Source of the DNA: Lentisphaerales bacterium
Lineage (GTDB): Bacteria > Verrucomicrobiota > Kiritimatiellia > JAUXFM01
Length of the DNA: 60,575 nt
Reading direction: 5' to 3'
Assembly (NCBI GenBank): GCA_030622955.1
Contig: JAUXFM010000003.1
Coordinates: 1-60,575, forward strand
The number at the start of each line of letters is the position of its first letter. Position 1 is the stretch's first letter. A model generated the notes under the pieces. The model had not been told where the DNA came from and did not search any database. It was given only the letters and a program-made list of their open reading frames with translations. Both the position numbers and the translations under genes were made by a program. Positions 1-9,651 of the stretch are shown here, piece after piece.

Positions 1-722
1 TGCCGTTGCCGGGCAACCTTGACGAGCCGAATCCACCGGACTGGCTTGCCGCAATCTGGAAAAATAAAGGTCCATACATGCCGGGCTCAAGTGGCCGTGA
101 AAAACGAATCAGGCGCGACATGGCAATCTATTGCGGGATGGTGAAATGCATCGATGACAACGTCGGACGTATTCTCAAGACCCTTGAGGAGCGTGGGATC
201 CTTGACGACACTATTGTTGTCTTCACTACTGATCATGGAGAGTACCTGGGAGAACACGGCTTACTAGGAAAGAACCATTTTTATGAGACTGCGCATCGTA
301 TTCCCTTGCTCATCCGCTATCCGGCAAAGATTGCGGCCGGGACTATTATCGACCATCTCGTCGATACTGTCGATTTCCAGACAACGATTCTGGGCCTGAT
401 GGAGCAACCTGCCTCAGGCCGCGAGCAGGGCCGCGACGCTTCGCCTTTCCTCAGAGGCGAAGAGGTGCCCTGGCGGGACGAGGTCCACATCCATCATTCA
501 TCGCTCAAACACGCGGGAATCTTCACGTCGGATTACGAGTTAGGCTACGTAAAGGGGCATGATGCAATTCTTTTCGATCGCCACAAGGATCCCCTGCAGA
601 TTAATAATCTGTTCCACAGCGAGAAACACCAAAATATCATTCGTGAATTGACGAAACGTATTGTAGAACATCACAAAGAAATAGAGTCACCTGCCTATAA
701 TTGGCTAAAGGAGAAAGAGTAG
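1..722 (+). CDS. Sulfatase (arylsulfatase-type), C-terminal part; 5' end probably outside window
   Basis: ORF 6..722; 'FTTDHGEYLGEHGLLGKNHFYETAHRIPLLIRYP' is typical of the sulfatase C-terminal half; N-terminal CxPxR motif is absent, so the gene is truncated by the window start. Confidence 0.85.
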   Translation, partial: PLPGNLDEPNPPDWLAAIWKNKGPYMPGSSGREKRIRRDMAIYCGMVKCIDDNVGRILKTLEERGILDDTIVVFTTDHGEYLGEHGLLGKNHFYETAHRIPLLIRYPAKIAAGTIIDHLVDTVDFQTTILGLMEQPASGREQGRDASPFLRGEEVPWRDEVHIHHSSLKHAGIFTSDYELGYVKGHDAILFDRHKDPLQINNLFHSEKHQNIIRELTKRIVEHHKEIESPAYNWLKEKE

Positions 723-2231
723 ATGAAGCGACCGAACATACTGCTCATCACGAGCGATCAGCAACATTGGAACACGCTGGGTTGTTTGAACCCTGAGATC
801 AAGACCCCGAACCTGGACAAGCTGGCTGCACGCGGCACGTTATTCGAGCGCGCCTACACCTGCAATCCCACCTGCACGCCTACCCGCGCGTCCATTATCA
901 CTGGTCAGTACCCAAGCCAACACGGTGCCTGGAGCCTGGGTACGAAGCTGCCAGAAGAAGCACATACTGTCGGCCAGGACTTCCAGAAGGCAGGTTACCG
1001 CACCGCTTTGATCGGCAAGGCACATTTCCAGCAACTCAAGGACACTGCTGAGTACCGCTCAATAGAATCCAACCCATTGCAACAAAATCTGGAGTTCTGG
1101 CGCAACTTCACGGGCCCCTTCTACGGCTTTGAGCGAGCCGAACTGGCGCGGAATCATGCCGACGAACAGCACGTGGGCCAGCATTACGCATTGTGGATGG
1201 AAGAGAAAGGCTTCAAGGACTGGCGCAAGTGCTTCAACAAACCGGGCGGCACAGCCAATCCTCAATATGGGAAATGGAACATTCCAGAGAAGTATCATTA
1301 CGACACATGGATAGCAGAACGCACGAATGCACTTATGACCGAATACAAAGAGAACGATGAACCGTTCTTCCTCTGGTCAAGCTTCCTCGATCCGCATCTA
1401 CCGTATCTCATACCTGACCCATGGGATGAGATGTACGATCCCAGCGAACTAACCCTGCCAAAAGATGCGGAGGGCGAGCACGAAAAGAACCCACCCCACT
1501 TCAAATTGACACAGGAGAAAGACCCGGACTTCTCGCCCTGGCGCGAAAAGGACGGGAGCGGCATGCATGGGTTTGAATCCCACACGAAAGACGAGAAGAC
1601 GAAGCGGCGGGACATGGCTATCTATTACGGAATGGTCAGCTGCATGGACAAGTACATTGGCAAGATCCTCGATAAGCTCGAAGAACTTGGGCTGGCCGAT
1701 AATACCGTTGTAGTGTTCACAACCGATCATGGTCATTTCTTCGGACAGCATGGCCTTACTGCTAAAGGCCCATTCCATTACGAGGATATGATCAAGATCC
1801 CCTATATCGTGAGCTGCCCTGGACAAGTGCCCGAAGGCAAGCGATCAACCGCATTGCAGAGCATCGTCGATCTTGCGCCGACATTCCTCGGTTTTGCGGG
1901 GCTGGATATCCCGCGCACCATGACAGGACTCGATCAGAGCGCTGCCTGGTGCGACAAGGTTGATGCGCCGCGTGATCATGTTGTGGTAGAAAATCATCAT
2001 CAGCCAACAACCATTCACGTAAAAACTTATGTGAACGATCGTTACAAACTGACGGCCTATTACAATCAGCCCTATGGTGAACTGTTCGACTTGCAGGAGG
2101 ATCCTGCCGAGGTGAACAATCTCTGGGACAATCCGGCATCGCAACCACTCAAGGGCGAACTCCTCCTGAAGCTACTCCATGCAGAGATGGGCAAGGAGCC
2201 GATCTGGATGCCTCGTGTCTGCGGCGCCTGA
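723..2231 (+). CDS. Sulfatase, type I (FGly-type Cys motif)
   Basis: 502 aa; 'CTPTRASIITG' matches the sulfatase C-x-P-x-R-x4-TG signature; 'FTTDHGHFFGQHGL'; ATG directly follows the upstream sulfatase TAG. Confidence 0.93.
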   Translation: MKRPNILLITSDQQHWNTLGCLNPEIKTPNLDKLAARGTLFERAYTCNPTCTPTRASIITGQYPSQHGAWSLGTKLPEEAHTVGQDFQKAGYRTALIGKAHFQQLKDTAEYRSIESNPLQQNLEFWRNFTGPFYGFERAELARNHADEQHVGQHYALWMEEKGFKDWRKCFNKPGGTANPQYGKWNIPEKYHYDTWIAERTNALMTEYKENDEPFFLWSSFLDPHLPYLIPDPWDEMYDPSELTLPKDAEGEHEKNPPHFKLTQEKDPDFSPWREKDGSGMHGFESHTKDEKTKRRDMAIYYGMVSCMDKYIGKILDKLEELGLADNTVVVFTTDHGHFFGQHGLTAKGPFHYEDMIKIPYIVSCPGQVPEGKRSTALQSIVDLAPTFLGFAGLDIPRTMTGLDQSAAWCDKVDAPRDHVVVENHHQPTTIHVKTYVNDRYKLTAYYNQPYGELFDLQEDPAEVNNLWDNPASQPLKGELLLKLLHAEMGKEPIWMPRVCGA

Positions 2232-2244
2232 TCCGGAGCAATTC

Positions 2245-3234
2245 TCAGATAAGTCGCGTCGCAAGAAAGCTGATAACGGCGCTCTTCCACTTCTGTGGAT
2301 CTGCATTGAGGCATGAGTCATGGCCAACCCCGTCGAATTTTACAAATGATTTCGGTCCTGCGAGCTCTGAGAAATTGTTCTCTGCCTGATCAATGGTTGC
2401 ACGAGAATCAGCGGTGCCGTGCAATAACAGCGTTGGACAAGTGACCTTCCTTGCGTAATCACAGGGGTTATGCTTAAAGGCGGGAAAGCCGGTCAGGAAT
2501 CCACCCCAGAAGGTAAGAAGTTCTGCGCTCGGGAATGTTGCTACGCGCATTGATCGGAATCGATTTCTTACCGTGGTCAGCATTCGATCGAACACTGCTT
2601 CGAGTATGATCGCGTCCGGATCTATCTTCTCAACTGCGATGGTGCGGAGCAGGGCTGCACCGCCCATCGAAGAGCCATATATCACTATCTTCTGATCTGG
2701 CCAGGTTCTGCGCGCATACTCGAAAGAGTTCAGAACATCGTCCGCTTCGAGGTAGCCTACTGTTGTTGAGTTTCCGCCCGAGCCCCCACTACCCCTGAAA
2801 TCAACAAGTAGTGCAGAATAACCCAACTCGTGAAAGACTGAGGCCTCCTTGACGAGTGCACCCTTGCACGAACCGTAGCCATGGAAGAGGAGCACAAGTC
2901 CTTTCGCCTCCTGCTGCTCAATATGCCAGGCTTCAAGCATCAGGCCGTCACGGGCCGGGTATTGTACCGTTCGAAATGTCATGCCTGCATCTGCAGGTGT
3001 CGTCCGGTTGGTCGGCCTGAGTATTGTGACGCCACAAACCAGGGTTCTGAACCGTGCAAAGAGCGACAGTGATTCAGGCGCTGCGGTCCTGTCCCCGCCA
3101 TCCTTGAAATGCAGCATCAGGTAGGCATGTCTTGCCGCGAGTAGATTGAGCAATACGAACAACCCAAATCCAATACCACATACCGTCAGTATTACCGTCA
3201 TAACACGATGAGTCCCAGTCTTGATCGCTCCCAT
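2245..3234 (-). CDS. Alpha/beta hydrolase
   Basis: 329 aa; nucleophile elbow 'GSSMGG'; 'LLFHGYGS'; 'LLHGTADSRATIDQA'; N-terminal hydrophobic segment. Confidence 0.85.
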   Translation of the reverse strand: MGAIKTGTHRVMTVILTVCGIGFGLFVLLNLLAARHAYLMLHFKDGGDRTAAPESLSLFARFRTLVCGVTILRPTNRTTPADAGMTFRTVQYPARDGLMLEAWHIEQQEAKGLVLLFHGYGSCKGALVKEASVFHELGYSALLVDFRGSGGSGGNSTTVGYLEADDVLNSFEYARRTWPDQKIVIYGSSMGGAALLRTIAVEKIDPDAIILEAVFDRMLTTVRNRFRSMRVATFPSAELLTFWGGFLTGFPAFKHNPCDYARKVTCPTLLLHGTADSRATIDQAENNFSELAGPKSFVKFDGVGHDSCLNADPQKWKSAVISFLATRLI

Positions 3235-3298
3235 TTATTCGGACGGCTCGGAGAACCATCCATGCCTTACATAAAACCATCACCCGTGACAACAACTG

Positions 3299-4183
3299 TC
3301 ATCGGTCTTCCCTCTTCTGTTTTCCGTCCTCTATCTCTTTCTCCAGTGCCCACAGATAGAAGCTTACAAGATCCGCCTTGTAATCGGGGTGCCGGTCCGT
3401 GAATGCTTCAGTATGTCTTCCATCTTTTAGGAGCCAGAACAGTTTGGGCTCCTCGGCTTTCTCAAATAACTTGACGCCATGATGTGGTGGTATGGTCCTA
3501 TCTCTAGCACCATGGATCAGGAGTAACGGAATGGGTGAAATGTTCTCCACAACCTTGCCCGGACTCTTGCCGTTGCCGATGACGACCAGGGACAGGGGAT
3601 ATCGGAACCACGAAACGATGGGAATGCCCTTCATCTTGTCCCTGACAATGCTGCGATAAGAATAGAACGCGGATTCAATGGCAACTGCCTTTATGCCCTC
3701 TCTTTCCCCGCTACCTACAGCCGCTATGGCATTAGCCCCACCAAGACTCTGGCCGAGTACAAGCAGCTTCTGCGGGTCAACATCGTCACGCTCTCTTACG
3801 TATCTAATAGCAGCAACGCTGTCCTCGTAAACCCCGCGTCTTGTCGGCTCTCCCTCCGACTGACCGTAACCACGATAATCGAACACGAACAGATTGAAAT
3901 CTTCTGCGGGCAGCCATTTCACGAACGAGAAATGGGCGGTCATGTTTTGTGCGTTACCATGAAAATGGATAACCGTTCCTTTCGGCGCATTGCCAGCTTT
4001 CACGAACCAGCCGCTAAGTTTTGTCTCGTCCTTGCTCACAAAGGTAACGTCCTCATATTCCAGACCGTGATGTGCTGGAGTCTGGTAGACGATAGGGGTC
4101 GGATAATAGAAGTACTTGCTGACGCAGCCGCTGGAGAGCAGGAACAGAAGACAGAGGACTAATGACAATCTTCGTTTTGTCAT
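3299..4183 (-). CDS. Alpha/beta hydrolase, predicted lipoprotein
   Basis: 294 aa; lipobox-like 'LLSSGC'; 'HFHGNAQN'; 'GQSLGG'; 'LLIHGARDRTIPPHHG'. Confidence 0.87.
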   Translation of the reverse strand: MTKRRLSLVLCLLFLLSSGCVSKYFYYPTPIVYQTPAHHGLEYEDVTFVSKDETKLSGWFVKAGNAPKGTVIHFHGNAQNMTAHFSFVKWLPAEDFNLFVFDYRGYGQSEGEPTRRGVYEDSVAAIRYVRERDDVDPQKLLVLGQSLGGANAIAAVGSGEREGIKAVAIESAFYSYRSIVRDKMKGIPIVSWFRYPLSLVVIGNGKSPGKVVENISPIPLLLIHGARDRTIPPHHGVKLFEKAEEPKLFWLLKDGRHTEAFTDRHPDYKADLVSFYLWALEKEIEDGKQKREDR

Positions 4184-4365
4184 GATGCGGCGAGTTTACA
4201 GGGAAGGGCGGTGCCTGTCGAACGCTGAGTGGGTGCCTAGTTGCTGAGTTGTTGGAAAATACAAAAAGAGTAAGCGATCTAAACAAGAAGAAGAACCTGA
4301 AATGCTGGAGCGGAGATCGTCCTAGCAAGGCGCATCCCAAGCACAAATAGTCCTATCTGCTCAGA

Positions 4366-4887
4366 CTAGATTGTTTCAACAAAATCGGCTGGCATGTTGA
4401 AGACGCGTGCTCCAAGCTCCTTGTCGATCATGAACAGGCCGCTCTTGTCCTCACCTGCCAGCTTGAGCTGGGCAAGTACATCGTTAACGCTCTCCTCTTC
4501 CTCGACCTGTTCGTTTACGAACCACTGGAGGAAGATTTCCGTTGCATGATCCTTCTCTTCGATCGCGAGGTTGACGAGATCATTGATCATGCCTGTGACT
4601 TTCTGCTCATGCTGGAGTGCCGCTTCGAACATGGCCTGTAATGAATCGAAGTCTGTCGGTGGCTCTTTGATCGACGCGAGCTTTGCATGTTCACCGAGCC
4701 TGTTGACGTAGTTGTAGATCCTCAAGGCATGCGTAGATTCTTCCTGTGTCTGCACGAAGAACCATTTTGATGCACCCTTCAGGCCGGTGTAAGAGCAATA
4801 GGAAGATATCGCCAGGTAAAGGTAGCCTGCATACATCTCTGCATTGATCTGCTTGTTCAACGCTGCTGTCATTTTTTCACTTATCAT
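4366..4887 (-). CDS. ftnA: Ferritin
   Basis: 173 aa; 'LNKQINAEMYAGYLYLAISSYC', 'EESTHALRIYNYVNRLG', 'LQWFVNEQVEEEESV'; good RBS (aaggag). Confidence 0.93.
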   Translation of the reverse strand: MISEKMTAALNKQINAEMYAGYLYLAISSYCSYTGLKGASKWFFVQTQEESTHALRIYNYVNRLGEHAKLASIKEPPTDFDSLQAMFEAALQHEQKVTGMINDLVNLAIEEKDHATEIFLQWFVNEQVEEEESVNDVLAQLKLAGEDKSGLFMIDKELGARVFNMPADFVETI

Positions 4888-4918
4888 TGAGTATCTCCTT
4901 GATGTTTAACGCTGCATG

Positions 4919-4943
4919 TTAAAAAAAAGGCGGGCGCCGCCCC
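4919..4943 (-). terminator. Intrinsic terminator-like hairpin followed by 8 T on the minus strand
   Basis: Minus strand GGGGGCGGCGCCCGCCTTTTTTTT; stem GGCGG/CCGCC; lies ~31 nt upstream of the ferritin ATG. Confidence 0.6.
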
Positions 4944-5313
4944 CAAACCGGTCGTAGACTCTGTCATTCTTCTTGTTCGTGACCAGGGTCAAGTGTCGCC
5001 ATGCCCGGGAGCGGCAGCCAGCCGAAGTTTTCAAATATCTAACAGCTTCAATGCTAGATTCATGCCAACCCGGAAGATAAATGAGCAAATGGCCAGAAAG
5101 TAGTGGGATTCTGTGGTTTGGCACTAACCGCAGCCGGGCTGGTTGTCTCAATTCATGGCCGGTTTGATACAAGGGCATCGCTTGAGACAAAACAAAGGGC
5201 TGCATTTGAGGGATGAAGCCTGAATGACGCTCCTGGCCTATGCCTTCAGAGTTTCTCTCGTTCAAGTCTCAGCCTCATCATTCAGCCCCCCCCCCGCCCG
5301 CGAGGCCTTCGCC

Positions 5314-6015
5314 TCAGATATCCACGATAGCGTCGTCCACGCGCGGCGCTTCACCATCTTTGAGCGGTCTGTAGGGCACCGTCCGGTACTCACTTGCCTG
5401 CCGGAGCCTGTTGAGGATATCGGCAATGACATCGACCGCAGTGAGACAGTTATCGATCATTTCCGCCATATCCGGTTGCTTCTCTGTCTTCTTCATCATG
5501 GACAGGTATGTCTTTATCACGGTCGCGGGTTGACTGATGTGGTGACATGCCGCGCCAAGGCTCTGGATCATTACGCGCTGACGTTCTGCATCGATAAGCG
5601 CCAGCTTCTGTTCCTTCAGCTGTTTCCGCATCCGTACCTTTTGAACGGCATTCAGGATTGCACGCTGTAGGTTCTCAGGCAAGATAGACCCTTTCACGAG
5701 GTAATCGGTGGCGCCCTGTTTCATGGACTCGACCGCTGCTTCCTCGCTGCCGGCGCCGGTCACCATGACAATGGCAACGTCACCGAATTGCTCGAGTATT
5801 CTGCCGATCCACTCTATTCCGCTCCCGCCCGGCATATAGAGATCGAGCAGGACACAGTCGACGTTTGTCTTCTCCAGCACTGCCACTGTCTCTCTGCCGT
5901 TTGATGCTTCCAGGGCTTCTAGTGTGATGTCGCCCGGCATCATCCGGAACAGGCGCTTGATGCTGTTGCGGAACCGCTCCTCATCATCAACAACCAGGAT
6001 CTTGTACGTTTCCAT
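5314..6015 (-). CDS. Response regulator with C-terminal DHp-like segment, no ATPase domain
   Basis: Start taken at METYKILVVDDEE; REC domain; 'SLGAACHHISQPATVIKTYLSMM' resembles an HK H-box. Confidence 0.83.
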   Translation of the reverse strand: METYKILVVDDEERFRNSIKRLFRMMPGDITLEALEASNGRETVAVLEKTNVDCVLLDLYMPGGSGIEWIGRILEQFGDVAIVMVTGAGSEEAAVESMKQGATDYLVKGSILPENLQRAILNAVQKVRMRKQLKEQKLALIDAERQRVMIQSLGAACHHISQPATVIKTYLSMMKKTEKQPDMAEMIDNCLTAVDVIADILNRLRQASEYRTVPYRPLKDGEAPRVDDAIVDI

Positions 6016-6019
6016 GTCG

Positions 6020-6988
6020 TTAGTTCCCATCCATAGCAATGTTCGGAAGACCCCACATACCGAACAGCAACCGGCCTGCTTCCCTGTGAGTGAGGTCGAA
6101 GCAGTCGTGCTCGGCCATATCTTCCGGCTGGTTCGATTCCCTGATGCGCCGCAGCACTTCTGCATAGAGCACATCCTCGTGATCTATGAACAGCAACTTC
6201 CCGACAACATCGATGAGCTCGGAGACAAGTTCGTCATTGGAGGCGACTCGATCCGCTTCGGCTCTTGCTGCGATCTCTCTGAATGGTTGACTCAGTTCCT
6301 TGAGGCCGAAGCGCAAGCAGGTGGATGCCGAAGACTCGTGAAGTATTCCGGAACGAATCATCTCCCGGATGACCTTGGTATCAATGGAAGAGATCAGCCC
6401 GTAGATGTCGGTGACGTTCACCTGTTTCGGCAGTGCGAAGAGCGAGAAGCGCAGGAGATTGGCGGCCAATGCAGCATCGCTGTTTATGATCCGTTTCAGC
6501 TCGGCACGATCAGGTTCAACCTGCCCCACCAGATCTACGAGCCCATAGAATGTTGTCGGCATGAGCGAGATGGAACCCATCCTCAGCAACATGGCCTGCG
6601 CTTTCTCGGTCGACATCTGGTCGCGCAGGGAAAGGCGGCTGGCGATAGCTCGTATCACGACCTCCGAGGCGCTGGGTTTTATGAGGAATCTGTGTGCGAA
6701 CAGGAAGGTTTTGAAAACGGTCAGCTGAGGTGCAAAAGCTGATAGGACGATCCTGATTATACCGGGATACAGTTCATGTGCTTTCTCAAGGAGACAGTCG
6801 CCGCTCATTGCCGGCATCCTGAGGTCAGATACAAGGGCATCGACAGTGCTGCTGGCCATTTCCCCGACGGCCTCGTTGCCGTCCGTGAAGAAGAGCATAT
6901 CCCATTCATCGCGCATTTTGTACAGCATGCGCTGCAGAGCGTTCAGCACCCGTTCTTCATCATCAACGAAGAGAATACGTCTTTTCAA
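6020..6988 (-). CDS. Response regulator with HDOD-like output domain
   Basis: 322 aa; 'ILFVDDEERVLNALQRML' REC; C-terminus 'LKRIINSDAALAANLLRFSLFALP...VTDIYGLISSIDTKVIREMI' HDOD-like. Confidence 0.82.
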   Translation of the reverse strand: MKRRILFVDDEERVLNALQRMLYKMRDEWDMLFFTDGNEAVGEMASSTVDALVSDLRMPAMSGDCLLEKAHELYPGIIRIVLSAFAPQLTVFKTFLFAHRFLIKPSASEVVIRAIASRLSLRDQMSTEKAQAMLLRMGSISLMPTTFYGLVDLVGQVEPDRAELKRIINSDAALAANLLRFSLFALPKQVNVTDIYGLISSIDTKVIREMIRSGILHESSASTCLRFGLKELSQPFREIAARAEADRVASNDELVSELIDVVGKLLFIDHEDVLYAEVLRRIRESNQPEDMAEHDCFDLTHREAGRLLFGMWGLPNIAMDGN

Positions 6989-7016
6989 TGGTCTGTCCCG
7001 TCTCCAGCAATCCCTG

Positions 7017-8264
7017 TCAGCCCTGCTGGCCTGGTTCTATAGGGATGCTGACGGTGAACGTTGTTCCTTTTCCGATCTCAGTATCGAATTCTATCGTGCC
7101 TTTATGCTTCTTGGTGATGAGCGACCGCGTGATCGCCAGTCCCTGCCCTGAGCCTCTTCCTGCCACCTTGGTCGTGAAGAATTGTTCAAAAACCTTTGGC
7201 TTGACCTCTTCAGGAATGCCTGTGCCCGTATCGGTAATACGGACCTGGATACAGTTGTTCTCACGGCACGATTTGACGGTAATAGTGCCTGTTTGCTGGC
7301 TATCATCCTTGTTCGCATCTGATATTGCATCAGCAGCATTAGCTATGAGATTGACGAGGATCTGCGTGATATCGCCCCTGTGACAGGATATGAGGGGCAA
7401 TTCCTGGTCGAGTGCCAGTTTCATTTCTGCAACATATTTCCATTTGTTGCGTGCGAGTGTTACGGCGTGGTCGATTGTTTCGTTGATGTCCGTAGGAGTC
7501 TTGCCTGATTCGGTGCCCATGTAGACAAAGTCATGCATGGCCCGCACAATGAGCGCCACCTGCTCAAGTCCTTCACGCGATTGTTGTATCGCTTCGGACA
7601 TTTCTTTGCGGAGGAATGGTAAATCCAGTTTCTTCTGCATCGCCTCTACCTCGTCCGTCTTGCCGGACAGTTCCCCGCCAGCCTGCGAGCTGTTGAGAAC
7701 ACCCATGTACATATCGCCCAGCTTGAGGATGTCCTGGGACGCCTTTGATATGAAGAGCATGTTATCGCCGACGAACTGAACAGGGGTACTTATCTCGTGG
7801 ACGATGCCTGCGGCCATTGTTCCCATCACCTTGAGTTTCTGGCCCTGGCACAGGGCTGTCTCGAGGTGGTCTTTTTCTTCATTGATACTCCTGATTCTTC
7901 CCTTGAGCTCGGAGAGGATCCTGTTGAGTGATATCTCGATGGAACCTATATCCGTCCCCGCATGTTCAAGCTTGACAGTATCCGGCATGTCCCCTCGCGT
8001 AACATTTTCAAGGCAGGTTTGGAGTCGTGCGATTGCTGCAGGGTATCGCCTCAGGATTGCATAACCCAAGATAACAAGGAGCGCCGTGCAGGCGCCTACA
8101 AGGATAAAGGCGGGCAGTCCTAGGTTTTTACGCCATGGTTCATTCATCAGGAAAGAAGCGATAATCAATGCGGGGATCACGGAGGTCAACATTATGCCAA
8201 CGGCGAAGTGATACCTCGCCCCTTTTGAACTGAGAGACAGTTTTCCCAAAGACGGCTTCTTCAT
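7017..8264 (-). CDS. Sensor histidine kinase
   Basis: Start taken at MKKPSLGKLS; two N-terminal TM segments; H-box 'GIVHEISTPVQFVGDN'; N-box 'LVNLIANAADAI'; 'DTGTGIPEEVKPKVFEQFFTTK'. Confidence 0.92.
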   Translation of the reverse strand: MKKPSLGKLSLSSKGARYHFAVGIMLTSVIPALIIASFLMNEPWRKNLGLPAFILVGACTALLVILGYAILRRYPAAIARLQTCLENVTRGDMPDTVKLEHAGTDIGSIEISLNRILSELKGRIRSINEEKDHLETALCQGQKLKVMGTMAAGIVHEISTPVQFVGDNMLFISKASQDILKLGDMYMGVLNSSQAGGELSGKTDEVEAMQKKLDLPFLRKEMSEAIQQSREGLEQVALIVRAMHDFVYMGTESGKTPTDINETIDHAVTLARNKWKYVAEMKLALDQELPLISCHRGDITQILVNLIANAADAISDANKDDSQQTGTITVKSCRENNCIQVRITDTGTGIPEEVKPKVFEQFFTTKVAGRGSGQGLAITRSLITKKHKGTIEFDTEIGKGTTFTVSIPIEPGQQG

Positions 8265-8349
8265 AATAGTGCCTTCCCTGATGAGCATTATACGACCGCA
8301 ATCACTTGAGTCCAGCAGAGAAACGGCAGACGCGGATGCAGTATGTAAA

Positions 8350-9276
8350 CTAATTGCGGAGCATACCAACAGCATTGCTCTTCAGTACGGGCCAGAATGG
8401 TTCAAGATCCATTGTGACGCTGGCATGATAAGGAGTGGAAGGCCGCAGTTCTCTATCGGGTTTATAGGTGAACTCGGTCTTTTCGCTCGACTTGACCTTG
8501 ATACGTTTCCGCATCTTTACCTTACCGTCTTTTGTGGATATCACCACTTCAGCTTTCGGGTTGAAGCCAGCATCGGGTACCAGCGCATAGTCTCCCATCT
8601 TGACCTTCCACCTGACGTGCGGCGGGTCGCTCCTGTGATCCCATGAAACTTTCAGGGAAGGTACTCCAATCACGGGAGAGACGGGTATTTGTGCAAATGC
8701 ATTGATGATCGGACTCACGTCCCCTGACAGAACAAAAGTCGCTTTGTCGCCGGTGGCGGCGTCCTTCACTCTACACGTGATCTCCAGGTCGAGATCGATC
8801 CTGCTCTTGTCCCATTGTGCGGTTGACCAGGCCAGGATACTGTATTCAACAGAGATCTGTGAAAAACAGGTTCTCAGCTCTATCTTTCTGAATGCAACAC
8901 CTTTGCTCTTTTTCGAGCCCCTCAATGATGCCGGTCGGCCGTACTTGCTGTGACCTGGCACATAGACCTGCAGGATATCGTACCGGGCATACTCTTCCTT
9001 GCAGTCGAGGATCAGGTACAGGACATCTTCCGGACCCGGTCCGAACTGGATTCCATAGTAAGCTGAAAAATCTTTTGCCCGCAGTTTCAGCGCAATGATG
9101 TCATCGCCACGCAGAGGCTTTGGTTCCTTGTAAACAAAACTGTTCTCGGGAGGTGCTGAACTGCTCGACTGAGGCGCGACCAGGAACGTGCAGCAGATTA
9201 GCAGCAAAGCAGCAAGATGTTGCCAGGACTGCCTACCCAAGACCCGTGATGTGATCGATACCAGAATGCTACACAT
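8350..9276 (-). CDS. Secreted protein of unknown function
   Basis: 308 aa ORF with N-terminal signal-like hydrophobic stretch; no family recognised. Confidence 0.7.
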   Translation of the reverse strand: MCSILVSITSRVLGRQSWQHLAALLLICCTFLVAPQSSSSAPPENSFVYKEPKPLRGDDIIALKLRAKDFSAYYGIQFGPGPEDVLYLILDCKEEYARYDILQVYVPGHSKYGRPASLRGSKKSKGVAFRKIELRTCFSQISVEYSILAWSTAQWDKSRIDLDLEITCRVKDAATGDKATFVLSGDVSPIINAFAQIPVSPVIGVPSLKVSWDHRSDPPHVRWKVKMGDYALVPDAGFNPKAEVVISTKDGKVKMRKRIKVKSSEKTEFTYKPDRELRPSTPYHASVTMDLEPFWPVLKSNAVGMLRN

Positions 9277-9545
9277 CTTGTGCTCTAATTTCGTAATCAG
9301 AAAAGAAATTCATAATCCTCCAATCAAAACCAAATGCTTGCACACATAAGAAAAGGTACATAAGGGAAGGTTGTGCAGGCAAGCGTGATAGTCAGCTCAG
9401 CACAACAAAAAGCGAAACCGTACCCGAAAACGGGGATACGACCTCACCTGTTCAGGTGAGAAATAGAGCCACCACCACCCTCGCCAAGGTTTCGCCCGGC
9501 GCAAAGTTTTGGCGGGACAAGTCGGCGGGGCACCGCAGGTAAGCG

Positions 9546-9598
9546 CAAAAAAAGAAACGGCACGGAAATCATGACCGATTGGCCATTATTCCGTGCCG
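9546..9598 (-). terminator. Rho-independent terminator of the CsgG-like gene
   Basis: 10-bp perfect stem cggcacggaa/ttccgtgccg (9558-9567 / 9589-9598) followed on the minus strand by TTTCTTTTTTT. Confidence 0.88.
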
Positions 9599-9651
9599 CC
9601 ATTTTGTTGTCTTCTGAGTTCTTTCGTGGGCAGCTTGTTTCTGTCTCCGGA

